64,000 nucleotides of DNA from NCBI GenBank assembly GCA_022113835.1, contig JAILWY010000026.1, positions 5,235,001 to 5,299,000 of the forward strand. The letters are read 5' to 3'. The position numbers and the translations under genes are program-made. Every line of letters begins with the position of its first letter. Within the stretch, counting starts at the first letter, position 1. This document shows positions 54,182 through 64,000 of the stretch, one piece after another. The stretch comes from Atopsyche davidsoni. Its lineage: Eukaryota > Arthropoda > Insecta > Trichoptera > Hydrobiosidae. The notes below the pieces were generated by a model, which worked only from the letters and a program-made list of their open reading frames with translations, was not told the DNA's origin and searched no databases.

Positions 54182-55340
54182 GTGAATCGTTTCGTTTTCT
54201 TATATCTAATACAAGAAAAACCGTATAAAATAAATTCACGAGTGGGGTGTGTGTTTTTGAAAAAAATTGTAAGCATGAACGTAAAAATCCACTTTTAAAG
54301 TAATAAAAATATATTTTAGATGGCCAGTTGTTGTTGCTTGTGTGAGCTGTAGGAGTTTACCCCACAGACACATAATATATTTAGCGTCAGAACCCTCTTC
54401 TCCATGCACCATGTGGGAATAACGACTATCACATATAAGTATTGCATATCTGTATGTAACCAACAGAGTGATTGGTTACATACGGTTTCGGGTGCTTCAT
54501 TCGCTGTTTCACATACATCAACTTTAGTTTAATTAGACGATAACATAATTAATTTATGCGGGTGGTCTTGTCATTGAAACTCGGACTTAAACTTTGATCA
54601 TTCTCGTATAAGTTATTACACAATCAAGATGCGTTGCTTTGAATTGAATGCCAGCAAAACGGAGACACGAAAACATTGATTTTAACCCTAGGTGGTTAAT
54701 TTTTTTATTTTTTTTTTATTATTAGTTAATTTAAAAGTAACAAACAATGAAAATGTTTGTGATGCTATACTATGGTTGTAATGAGTATTGGAAATTTACA
54801 AGGATGCTGAGGCCATCGGAAAAACAGAACTAATACTCACGAAGATGCTCATCTTGAAGGACAGGAATAGAACAGGGTTTTAGTGTTATAGATAAAAACG
54901 ACCTGTTATTACTTATCTTGCTATCGCAACAAGCAAGATCATTACGGTTCACTCAAGTTGAAAGTAGCTGATCAAAATCCACAGTATCTTAATATTTGTT
55001 ATTTGATTGTAAAAATAGTAGGTGATTATGGGTTCAATACAGTTTATATTCAGGGAACAAAAAAAAAAAAACATGCACAGATTTATAATGCATCTCATGT
55101 AATATATTTCAAGTAGACATTCGTATTCACAAGCTATCCGTTCTGCCGACAAATATAGCGATCACGTGCCAGTCAATAACAATATCGACGAGTACCTTCT
55201 CGAACTTTCGTCTCGAGTGCCCGCAATGGCTGCCAGACGCTTTCACTCATTGTTTTATCAGCACGCTGCCACGTATTGTTGGGAATGCACGCATTGTCGG
55301 CACCTCTGGAAAAGGTTTGACGATAGATTGACATCCATTT
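54182..55340. other. AT-rich intergenic stretch
   Basis: Contains the hairpin at 54452-54483. No gene recognised. Confidence 0.45.
54452..54483. repeat. Perfect 12-bp hairpin
   Basis: GTATGTAACCAA at 54452-54463 is exactly inverted at 54472-54483 around loop CAGAGTGA. A further T:G and C:G pair could extend it. Confidence 0.9.
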
Positions 55341-55415
55341 AAGCTGGCTACACACGCTGCGACGAATCTGAAAATCGAATGATTACTAGCCAATAGCGTT
55401 CTCTTTTGAGTTGTA
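55341..55415 (+). mobile_element. Palindromic CCAAT MITE, left half only (copy 25)
   Basis: AAGCTGGCTACACACGCTGC then GACGAATCTG and GCCAATAGCGTT (55389-55400), among the best preserved left arms. The right arm is missing after TTTTGAGTTGTAG. Confidence 0.75.
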
Positions 55416-55739
55416 GTCGGCTTGCTCGTCACTTCAAGTATTCACTCCATTTGATTAAATTCCGTCCTCGCTGAATCTTATAGAAGAGTAAGTAAATGAG
55501 TTTTGCTTGTGAGCGGAAAATAAAGCAGGGATTTCCACATTTAATACATGACTATCACCCCCAAACAATTGAAATTCTGGAGTGTCTGAATTTTCAGAAG
55601 CCAATGAGATTGGCGCAGCAAGCGGTGGGTCATATTTCATACGAAAGAAAAAAGGAAATGGCCCCAGAGTGTGGCATCTCTCGACGACGGTTGAAGTGCA
55701 GGGGCAGGAAGGTGGTAGGTGGCAGTGGACGAGGTATTG

Positions 55740-55885
55740 CGATCCACAATGGAGCGGAGAGCAGAGAGCAGAGAGCAGAGCCGCGGCCGTCACGCCGGCG
55801 CGCTCGGAACGGCGCTTTTTACCGTTCGAGTTAAGCCGCGCTCTCGGCGGCCGTCCAGCGTAACCCGCGCGCCGGCCCACGCGTC
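55740..55885. promoter_or_regulatory. CpG islet with GAGAGCA repeat and CAGCGTAACCCG word
   Basis: Three GAGAGCA units at about 55756-55780 give GAGA-factor-like sites. CAGCGTAACCCG at 55856-55867 matches the shared word of islets 11640 and 51330. Confidence 0.4.
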
Positions 55886-56679
55886 GTTTCAACATCTGTA
55901 CCCATTAACGTGAATAGATATTAACAACTTGCTATTCGGTGTCAGTGGCGTGCGGTTATGCACAAATGCACTGATTTTCTATTGTATTTTTTATTTTATT
56001 ATCTACGTACAATTGCGTGGTGTATTTATTGCGTGAAACACAAAGAACGCCTAGCTTAATGTATACAACATGAAAAAGTAATTTTCAATCTATTATCTGT
56101 AGGTTATCTTTTTTTTATTTAAAGATAAAACAGTTATTTACTAACAAAAAATAAATAAAAAAATTAGGAACTGAACCAAATGTTATATCGCAAACACAAA
56201 AGTACTCGTCAATATATTTTATTTATTCTAATTGGCGATAAATATACATCGATTGCTTAAAAAATCAATAATATATCTAAATCAATATATTACAATGAAA
56301 AAAATAGAAGTAAAAGCCTTATAGAACTCATGTTTCCAATTATTAACGCCTTACTTTTAACTATTAGGAACAATTGATATTAATTTGAGTTATTTTGTAT
56401 TGTTTCTTTATTGATGATCGGTTTCACCAATCCTCTGTTGGCAACGAAACCGGTCTTCAATAAAATTACCATGTGGAATATTTAAATGGAATTCAACCAT
56501 GTACTCTCTGTTGAAAATACTGATTATAAAATGTGTAATGATGATGACGACAATTAATTATATATATATATATATAATTTTTTTTTAAATGGACAACCGC
56601 TTGCAACGATACGACGTACAGTAGTACCTTGCCTTGTATGGGATGAAGTCAAAATAATTTGCTTACTGATTATTCGTAG

Positions 56680-56890
56680 CGGCTCGGGAGCCGCAGAAGC
56701 GCGGGGTGCGGGGGCGGGGGCGGGTGCGGGGTGCGAGGGTGCGAGCGAGAGGCCTTGTGTCCCGCTCGGGCGCGTGCCGCGTATTGATCCCGCGGCGGAG
56801 TCGCGCGGCCAGCTCGGCGTCCCGGCCAGGCGACCAGCCGCACCTCGGCCGGGTGGTGCGTTGATTGGTACAGAATCGCAGGCATATTGA
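56680..56890. promoter_or_regulatory. CpG islet
   Basis: GGGGGCGGGGGCGGGTGCGGG at the left edge (GC boxes, four or more G-runs) and a CpG-dense body ending GTTGATTGGTACAG with an inverted CCAAT. Minus frames of 71-137 codons are low complexity. Confidence 0.4.
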
Positions 56891-58174
56891 CACGCCGACA
56901 CCTTCGAAGGGTCCAATGGATATTGGCAAAAGGGCTGTGCTTGCAGCTTTCGCTTGTTTAAAGCCATTTTACATTATTATATGTTTCCACGTACGGCGTG
57001 TATCCTGAGTCTTCATCACAGTTGACGGATTTGGTTTTCTCACGATGAACCCGAATGACGTCAAAAGTCATCGGTTTGACTTCCTTCCTCTCGCTAAGTC
57101 TGGATATGCACACATTGAGTGCATTTCTAGATAATTCTGATTCAGCCGATATTATTTTGACCAGTCAGTGCCGAGCCCTCTTCAGTACGATCGCAGGCAT
57201 CTGATACTTCGTTGTGCATTGGATTTATTTTTTTACTCAAATGCTAAAATAACAAGTAATGTCTAAAATAAAACTACCCCCGTGTAAACAAGTTTATATG
57301 TATATATATATTTCGGTTAATTCTAATATCGACTTGGGCAGGAGGTGACAAGTAGCTACTCTGCTCCCCTCTACAGACGCCCATAGCTCGACGAAATTAG
57401 GTCCCAAACCAAAACACGCTTCTCAAACACCCGCCGGGCGCTGGATAAAGGTTCGCTGAAAGAAACAAGTTGAGAATTTCAATGACCACAAAAACACTGC
57501 AGGGAAAGCTTGTTCCAAGAATCCTGATGTCAGATTTTAATTTGAATCGAGGAATTTTTATTTTCTATTTTTTTCCAGTTTAGCACAAAAAACGTCTCTA
57601 TGATATATTCAAATTAAATGTGTGCTTTTTTCTTTATTGTATATTTATAAATCTTTATACCCGTGATTAACTTGTTAGGATTACTTAGGATAATGTTTTA
57701 TATATGTGGTTACAGACAAACGTCAAATTAATAGATTCCTCAGCTAGTCAGCCAAACATATGATACATTTTATCATTATATATATAAAATAAAACTACCA
57801 CATAAAAAAAGTGGCGCCATGCATATCCCCGGCTGCGGTGCAAAAAGCTGTTTTTAAATCAACGGACATGCGTAGATATCCACAGGCACCAGCAGTATCT
57901 TATTAATTGCTACGCTTAATTTAAAAATAATATATAAATACTTTAAAAGTATGTCTAGATCTTGTAATATACCACTATTAAATAAAACACTACCTTCATG
58001 GCTGCAATCATGGGTCAATCAATTATGAACAACTTGTTGTTCATCGCGGTTAGACGGATACGACTAGAAGTACAAAATTCGACTTTTTTACACATCAGTT
58101 ATATGTTATAGTAAATATATTTTCTTAAAAATAATCATAGATGTAAGATTATATATAATAGAAAATATACTAAT

Positions 58175-58360
58175 GTGAGTTATGAACTCTTTAGATTTTC
58201 ACTACTCAATCATCTTTCATTCAGTTTTTTTTTGACGCGTCTATGCAAATTGTGGAGATTTTCTCTTACACGTTTTAGGTCCTGGAATCTCTTCCTTCGA
58301 CACTACACTTTTAAATATTTTCAGTATTATGTCATTGCTAATATTAAAAATTTCAAAACC
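58175..58360 (+). other. Open AT-rich leader upstream of the 58361 ORF
   Basis: The frame stays open from an ATG at 58175 into the ORF at 58361, but the codons are rich in F, L and R from AT-rich DNA and resemble no protein I know. TTTAAATATTTTCAG near 58309-58323 is acceptor-like. Confidence 0.2.
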
Positions 58361-58477
58361 ATGACAAGGAAAGTTTTTAAGACTGTGGTTTTCTTAAATT
58401 TATTGCTGCTCGGGTACATATCTATGCGCCAGGAGAGCAGTGAGTTGAGACAGCTGCCTTCAACCCTGAAGCACTAA
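58361..58477 (+). CDS. Possible small ORF / first exon with a membrane segment (weak)
   Basis: ATG at 58361 has a good AAAACC context and opens MTRKVFKTVVFLNLLLLGYI followed by SMRQESSELRQLP, 38 residues in all to the TAA at 58475. Basic residues followed by about 15 hydrophobic residues look like a type II signal anchor, as in Golgi enzymes. A consensus donor GTGAGT lies inside (AGAGCA/GTGAGT, about 58437), so it might instead be a first coding exon of a plus-strand gene continuing beyond the ORF. I do not recognise the family and could not find a following exon. Confidence 0.25.
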   Translation: MTRKVFKTVVFLNLLLLGYISMRQESSELRQLPSTLKH

Positions 58478-59625
58478 CGATTTCGCTGTTGTGTCTTCAA
58501 TTTGCGTGGTTTAATCTCAATAATGTCGATGTTTTTTGTTACTTGCAAAGGATTCTACTTCTACGTATGTCTATTTTTTGGATTGAACGTCAATCAGATG
58601 CGTATTTATTACCCATTACGGGTTTATTATACATATTATTACTAATATGATTCTACTTCTGTACTTCTTGCTCTAATATCAGAGCACCTGAGAGATGCCT
58701 TAAATAGTACGATGGAACACTCGTTAGGGCAAAGTATCACGTCCCTAAGTATCTGTGGATAAGACATAACAATCTTCGAAAACGTCCGACCACTGTTGAG
58801 ACGTCAAAGCCACAGTTTCGCTGCTGTGTTCCTTAAAATTTTATATATTTTTTGCCACACCGATAGTTTCTCGTGTACCTCTATATTTCATTAATTAATT
58901 ACTCCGTGTTTTTATAAGTCATTCGATATATCCGTACGCAGCTTATACCCGACAGCACGAGCATAACGGACTCACCGAGCGCATTAGAAAATCGGATGAA
59001 CAACTGATTAAAAAGATATAAATAAATGATGTAACTGTGCAAGATACTGGGTCGTTAAACGGTTCATTTAAATTTCCGAAGCGGACTTTGCATTCAGATT
59101 ATTCGCATATAAGGCCTTTCGATATGAAAATGAGTTCGTGTCGTGTTTTTATAGCTTCGTATAAATAATTTCACGTGAAGGCGGCTTTTAAATCTCTAAA
59201 TCACGGATGCTCATCCGCCGCCGCCGGAGCCTACTTAATGACCCGTAAAAAATGGCATGTGATTTTGTTTGACAGTTAATTTTTTTTGTCGTTTTAATGG
59301 GACACGCTGCAGTAAAATTTATAGACCTAACGCGTTATAAATTATTATGATATTACTTACAAAATGCTAGCATTAAATTTGCAAACTGCAATTTTTATTG
59401 CCAAGTATAATTTAGCGGTTAGATAGCTGTGGATCTCTCCTATAATGCGAGATTACGTGGTTGTTATTTGTAGGTAGTTCAAATTATATGATTTATGTTT
59501 AAGATTTTTTCTTTAAGTAATTTAAAGTAATAATATAATAGTAATAAAATAAATCTGGAAGTGTGCTTGAATAAAAACAACAAAAATAAATGACTTATAC
59601 GTAATGCACCAAAAGACCCCACAGT
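58478..59625. other. AT-rich stretch with small islet
   Basis: The word TTTCGCTGTTGTGT at 58480 recurs as TTTCGCTGCTGTGT near 58816, perhaps ends of an unknown repeat about 330 bp apart. A compact GC-rich patch at 59160-59240 contains CATCCGCCGCCGCCGGAGCC. No gene recognised. Confidence 0.4.
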
Positions 59626-59958
59626 TTGGCTAATCGTGGTAGTTTTTTCTCCCCGCATTCCTCACGAGACCACAGCGTCGTGGTGCAGTCGGCGGAAAGC
59701 CGGAGTCGCGGAGACTTCCACTCTTGGGCAGAAAAAGTGGACCAGGATCCGGAGCGCGCGGTGATGATCTCGGGCCGGCACCAGCTCCTCCGCTCTTCAG
59801 AGCGCGACAGCTTCTTCAGGTTCTGGGAAGTACAAAAACTGGACCATCACCACCGCCAGGCCCGGGCTCGCGACCGACACATTACACTCACTACTATAAT
59901 TAGACAGAACCTATTACTATGCGTATCTGCAACAAGGTATTATGTGATATTTATTTAG
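59626..59958 (+). CDS. Possible exon, unidentified 110-codon frame (weak)
   Basis: The plus frame is open for 110 codons across a GC-rich islet and is not low complexity: it contains HSWAEKVDQDPERAVMISGR and RDSFFRFWEVQKLDHHHRQ. An internal donor-like TTCAG/GTTCTG lies near 59820, and CTCACGAGACCACAG near 59680 is a poor acceptor. The minus frame over the same bases is also open (KLSRSEERRSWCRPE), which argues for caution. No domain recognised. Confidence 0.25.
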   Translation: MANRGSFFSPHSSRDHSVVVQSAESRSRGDFHSWAEKVDQDPERAVMISGRHQLLRSSERDSFFRFWEVQKLDHHHRQARARDRHITLTTIIRQNLLLCVSATRYYVIFI

Positions 59959-62659
59959 TCGGAATCTATATCATATACCCAAAAAAATATTTATAGCTTT
60001 GAAGTATTAAAAATAAAAAAAATTATGTGAATTTTAAATAAAAACATTTACCATCTCATGGATTTACTGATCCTGTTGGTGTATTCTAATTAATTAAAAA
60101 TATACAATTATGCAATCAATTGAGTACATATGGACGTTCAACAATTTTCTTTGGGTTTAAATTATGCCACCAATTAAGAATAGCATCATAGTTTTATGAC
60201 TTATAGTACTGTCAATTTGTACAGTTATTTTATAAACACATACTGTGTTTAATTTTTACCTTAATTTGCTGAAATTATTTATGCATTGCTTATTTCTGTA
60301 AACATCGTGTCTTTTTACCTCAGTGTTGGTCATTTTCATTAACCATACGATTATTTTTTTAAATATAAAAAAATTAAAAAATAACTTTATTTTTTATCTT
60401 TGAATTCACATTATTTTACTGTCAGCGGTACACGCCTTGATTATTTATCAAGATTTTTACCAACAGAGTAATTGATTAAATAATGTTGCTCACCCAGTCC
60501 GCCCCTGGCGCGGTGCCGAGCAGCCTAATTACCCGCTGTGTCGCCGGAGAGGGTTCTCCGCCACTGGTGTTGCACTGCGACCGTCACAGGCTCGGTATAA
60601 TGCATAATTTGATGTATTGAACAGTCACCCGTGGACAAGGAACGCCATCCAATGATGCTGAGTAGGTCAGAAGACCACAGAATGTCCTTAGGAAAGACGA
60701 AAGAGTCAAATGAATCGAGAATGAATGAATCTACTATCCTAATATTAATTAGGATAGTAGGCATTTTTAAAAAAATGTAATAGTAATGGTTGACTGATTT
60801 GCAAAAAACTACCTGATTTTAATAATGAGCGATTGGCCCTTTACATCAAGTATATTATTATATTTATATTTTCGTGATAAAGTGTTTAACAATTTTGTCT
60901 TAACTATACAAGTTTATTTAGGGCCGTCGAATCAAAATAAAAGTGTATAATTAAAAACTAAACATTTTTAAAAAATAAAAAAAAATGCAAGTATGCTAAG
61001 TAAGCACTAAAAAGGCAAAATCTTATTGTATTTGCATACTAATTTGGTATTATTTTTTTTTAGTAGGTTAATTCATTGCTTAAAAAAAGGATGTCACGTA
61101 AGATATTCACGAGGCGAAAACAGAAATATAATTATTTATTCAGACTAATTACTACATTACAAAATCAATGAAAAGGATTATTTTAATTAATAGGATTTTG
61201 TATATATTTTGTTTGTGAACAATATTTTAATTTGATTTATCAAAAACCATTGAAGACCTTTCCTGATTATATAAAAATGTATTTACTTTGTTTATTCAAT
61301 TCGAACGAATTTGACTGCTAAGTGTGAGAAGACTCGGTGCTCGCGTAATCTGATCCAATAGCACTATCGCTGGAATAAAGGACTTCATCTCATAAATAGG
61401 AGAGCCTAAGCTTGCAACCATTAGTTTACGACAGTACAGAATAGTTTATAGAATGGTTTAACTCGGGTGCACTCGGCTAGACCGCCGGCCGCTGGTGAGA
61501 GGTGCAGCGTGGGAAAAGTAACCGGTCGTGAGAAAAATGCACCGCCAACCGAGCAGGAGCAGCCGTGACGCGACATTATCACGAAATTTAACAGCATACT
61601 TATGAATATACCACAGATAAACACTAGGAATTAATGACTTTATAGTTTATTCAGATCGCCAAAAAAAAACATCTTTCACAGCTTACTTTAATATTTCATT
61701 ACTTGTTTTATGATACTTACAATGATGCTTTTTTTTGCTCAATGTTGTATGTTTAAAAAAACATTTTTTTGATCGATTTTACATAATGACATATTTATCT
61801 TTCGTGAGTTTAATAATACTACAATGCACACTGTGTATAAGGACATATTGTATTTAAGATATTGTTAAGAATATATAACCAATAAGATTTTTAAAAAAAA
61901 TGTGTTTACTCGTTTAATGCATTGGTTAAATGTTTTTTTTTATTTTCTATCAAACCGTGATTAGAATTTATCAGTTTTATTGAAAGCGATACGAGGCTGT
62001 CAAAAGCTGTGTCAATGTAATTATAAAATATTTTACGGCTGTGGAAAATAGCATTGACATAAATTTATAATTTCGTGTTGATTTTCATTCACTATTGATG
62101 ATGAATTAATTATCTGCTGAAGGAAATTTTAGTGAAATAATTGAGAATTTTTTTTTTCAGTTTGTTTCAGTCTACGATGACTTCAATATACATTGGCTTC
62201 TGATGAATCGACTGCGTCAGATTATTTTCATAAATAATTAGATATGATTTGAAGTACACGTCTGTTTGCAATGTCAGATTTATATTGTTTTAAAGCTATG
62301 GTGAACAGCAGTCGAGCCAACAGTGGCAGGTCTGCGTCAGGTCTGGTCGCCAACCAGGTGCGTCGCCGGCGCTCGCGTGCTACCTGCCCAGGTAACGGAT
62401 GCCCCCCGCGACGCCGCAATTGATTTACCTCCTTAATGAATTGCGAGTCAAAGTTTTCTTATTCTCGGAGACGAGCGTGCACGTGATTTCCAGTTTTTTG
62501 CGAAAGTTGCGATATTAATTTATATTTAACATAAAATTAAATTAACGATTCTTGGCACGAATGTTTTTTTTAATATATCTTTTAATTGTATATTAATCAT
62601 TTTTAGTGGTTAAAAAATGCACACCTATTCATTGTGTAAATTCAGATAAAATTAGAGAT
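59959..62659. other. AT-rich stretch with small islets
   Basis: GC patches at 60490-60560, 61450-61570 (GACCGCCGGCCGCTGG) and 62320-62420 (GCGTCGCCGGCGCTCGCG). No gene recognised. The palindrome at 60731-60760 is listed separately. Confidence 0.45.
60731..60760. repeat. Perfect 13-bp near-palindrome
   Basis: CTACTATCCTAAT is exactly inverted as ATTAGGATAGTAG after a 4-base centre ATTA. CCTAATATTAATTAGG-type palindromes occur near the ends of some insect transposons, but no element could be delimited here. Confidence 0.9.
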
Positions 62660-62796
62660 GTTTACATTTGTTGCAATACAACTGACGATCAAACGGTAAC
62701 GTGCCAATAGGTCTTGTTATGTGGGTGTTTTTTTAAATTATAGTTTTGACTAAAAAAATGCAAACGAGAAGAGAACCATTGGCTCGTGTAGGCTGC
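62660..62796 (+). mobile_element. Palindromic CCAAT MITE, copy 26
   Basis: Left arm TACATTTGTTGCAATACAAC then TGACGATCAAACGG and CCAATAGGTCT (62704-62714). Centre GTGGGTGTTTTTTTAAATTA. Right core GAGAACCATTGG (62771-62782), then CTCGTGTAGGCTGC with most of the outer right arm deleted. Confidence 0.75.
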
Positions 62797-64000
62797 ACAA
62801 TAGAAGTAAAAACGCAGTTATACACCTCGTCCGATTTAACCAAAGACTAGTGAAATTACTTTTGAAATGAGAGACGATGATGGTAGACCATCTTATGGTG
62901 GATCTTCACGAGTGAGTCAGCCAGTTGATTATCATCTTTACACATATTTCGATTAAACCACTGACAGCAATTATTAATAGATCAGTTCTTTACTTTCAAG
63001 TTTTTGAGTTAACTGGATGTATCCTACGTTATTCATCAAGTATATATTTCACTCAATATAGATAATATATTTCGGATATTTTACGAAAACTTATTTAAAT
63101 ATAAAAGAGCGACACTTTTTTATCAAAATATTGTCAAATGCAAAAAAAAAACAGTTCAATTTTAGTCGACCCCACGAAAACATTTCGAAATATCTCTTTT
63201 GGTTTTGTAATTAATCTCAGCAACTTCAACCAGTGTTAATTCATCATTCAACACTATTTAATCATTTCCAAATAATTAATTACACATATGTGTAATTATA
63301 ATGAGTATGTACGCAAATAATTATCTTTAAAAAAAAGCAAGGATGTTTTTTTCTAAATTATTATTATAAAAAGTAATCAATCATTTTATAATGATACACG
63401 ATGACCAGGTCCACAATCGCCTTGCAGGTCGGGCTAACTAGATAAATGCTGGTGTGGTGCGGCGCAAGCGGCCACTTAGTCGTCTCCCTCTTCAGCCATC
63501 TTCAGGTCCGCCGGGCGCAAGTGGTCTCATCCGGCGCGCGCTGGTCTTCGTTAGCGATATCCTCGTCATAATGAGTACCAGGTAAACCGCCTGAGAACCT
63601 CCCGAGCCTAGCAACAGCACTTCCCGCGATCTACTGCTCAACGGGACTAAAACTAGACCGGTACTAATATAAGCCAAGCACACATAAATAATTCGTTTTA
63701 TATATTGTAATAAGACTTATTATTAAGTTATCATACTTCGATATTAAATAAAAAAGGATTCAATCTCATTTAAACACAATTACGATGATTTCGGACAGCA
63801 TCACCAGTGGGTGAGGCCTACTTGCTTGAACAATGTTGAGAATTAAATTACTTTATTAAATCAAAACAGCAGTAATTCTCTTAAAATAAAATAAAAAGTA
63901 GAGAGTTTGATAAAACTAAAATTATATCAAAAACATAAAATTTATTATAAAGTTAATATAATTTTATATTAATAGTACAATTAATTAATTAATCACTCAC
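62797..64000. other. AT-rich right end with one GC-rich islet
   Basis: Palindrome TAATTACACATATGTGTAAT (TA) at 63277-63298. The GC-rich islet at 63400-63690 has short frames in all minus phases; one ends DLKMAEEGDD then stop, another runs 63 codons (63683-63492). Neither is recognised. The last 300 bases are AT-rich and empty. Confidence 0.4.

Larger units (their letters stand above)
55416..58174. other. Intergenic stretch with two islets
   Basis: Islets at 55740-55885 and 56680-56890 are listed separately. CAGTGGCGTGC at 55943-55953 is another possible transposon end. AT-rich elsewhere, with an AT microsatellite at about 56561-56577. Frames of 112 (plus) and 146 (minus) codons at 55455-55895 overlap and have no domain. 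Confidence 0.4.

Noticed and set aside
55455..55913. 146-codon minus frame and plus frames up to 112 codons
   Set aside because: Antisense overlap over a GC islet and a GAGAGCA repeat; no recognisable motif.
56554..56967. 137-codon minus frame
   Set aside because: Proline/alanine/arginine-rich translation of a CpG islet, running into an AT microsatellite.
1..64000. tRNA, rRNA or other structured RNA genes
   Set aside because: No tRNA A/B-box pair with a matching cloverleaf, no rRNA core sequence and no known insect microRNA seed sequence was found by eye.

Overview
This looks like insect nuclear DNA, most likely from a moth or butterfly (Lepidoptera). It is AT-rich and almost empty of recognisable coding sequence. 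It carries many short non-autonomous transposons, a decayed Helitron, a hAT-type MITE and a dead LINE. The Lepidoptera call is an inference from the repeat style and the Helitron ends; no diagnostic species sequence was identified.

Only one cellular gene is securely visible. Positions 7435-7367 on the minus strand hold the first coding exon of a Polycomb/CBX-type chromodomain protein. It starts with MELG, runs through GDRVYAAERIMKKRVRK and stops at a GTGAGT splice donor. No continuation of the chromodomain was found on the minus strand at lower coordinates, so intron 1 seems to fill positions 1-7366 and leave the window. The promoter and 5' UTR lie in a GC-rich stretch at about 7436-8060, followed by a second, stronger CpG island at 8466-8860 with two facing CCAAT boxes.

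From 8.9 kb to the right end I see no convincing gene. The region alternates AT-rich DNA with some 30-40 compact GC-rich islets of about 100-450 bp. Some islets share words such as CGTGACGTCAC and CAGCGTAACCCGG, which suggests a long regulatory landscape or gene desert upstream of Polycomb. Many long open frames in these islets are by-products of GC content. A few weak exon candidates (5760-5802, 48145-48262, 58361-58477, 59626-59958) are listed with low confidence.

The most striking structure is a dispersed palindromic element of about 130-180 bp. About 26 copies or fragments were recognised by eye, roughly one every 2.5 kb. Both arms end near AAAGC / GCCTACACACGCTGCGACAC and carry a CCAATAGCGTCC core facing its own inverse GGACGCTATTGG, so each intact copy holds two facing CCAAT boxes. 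Other notable structures are a 118-bp satellite arranged as alternating 236-bp dimers (49434-50139), a 210-bp tandem array (26188-26953), and a perfect 25-bp inverted repeat with a 10-base loop (34588-34647). All assignments come from reading the sequence alone; no database or folding program was run.
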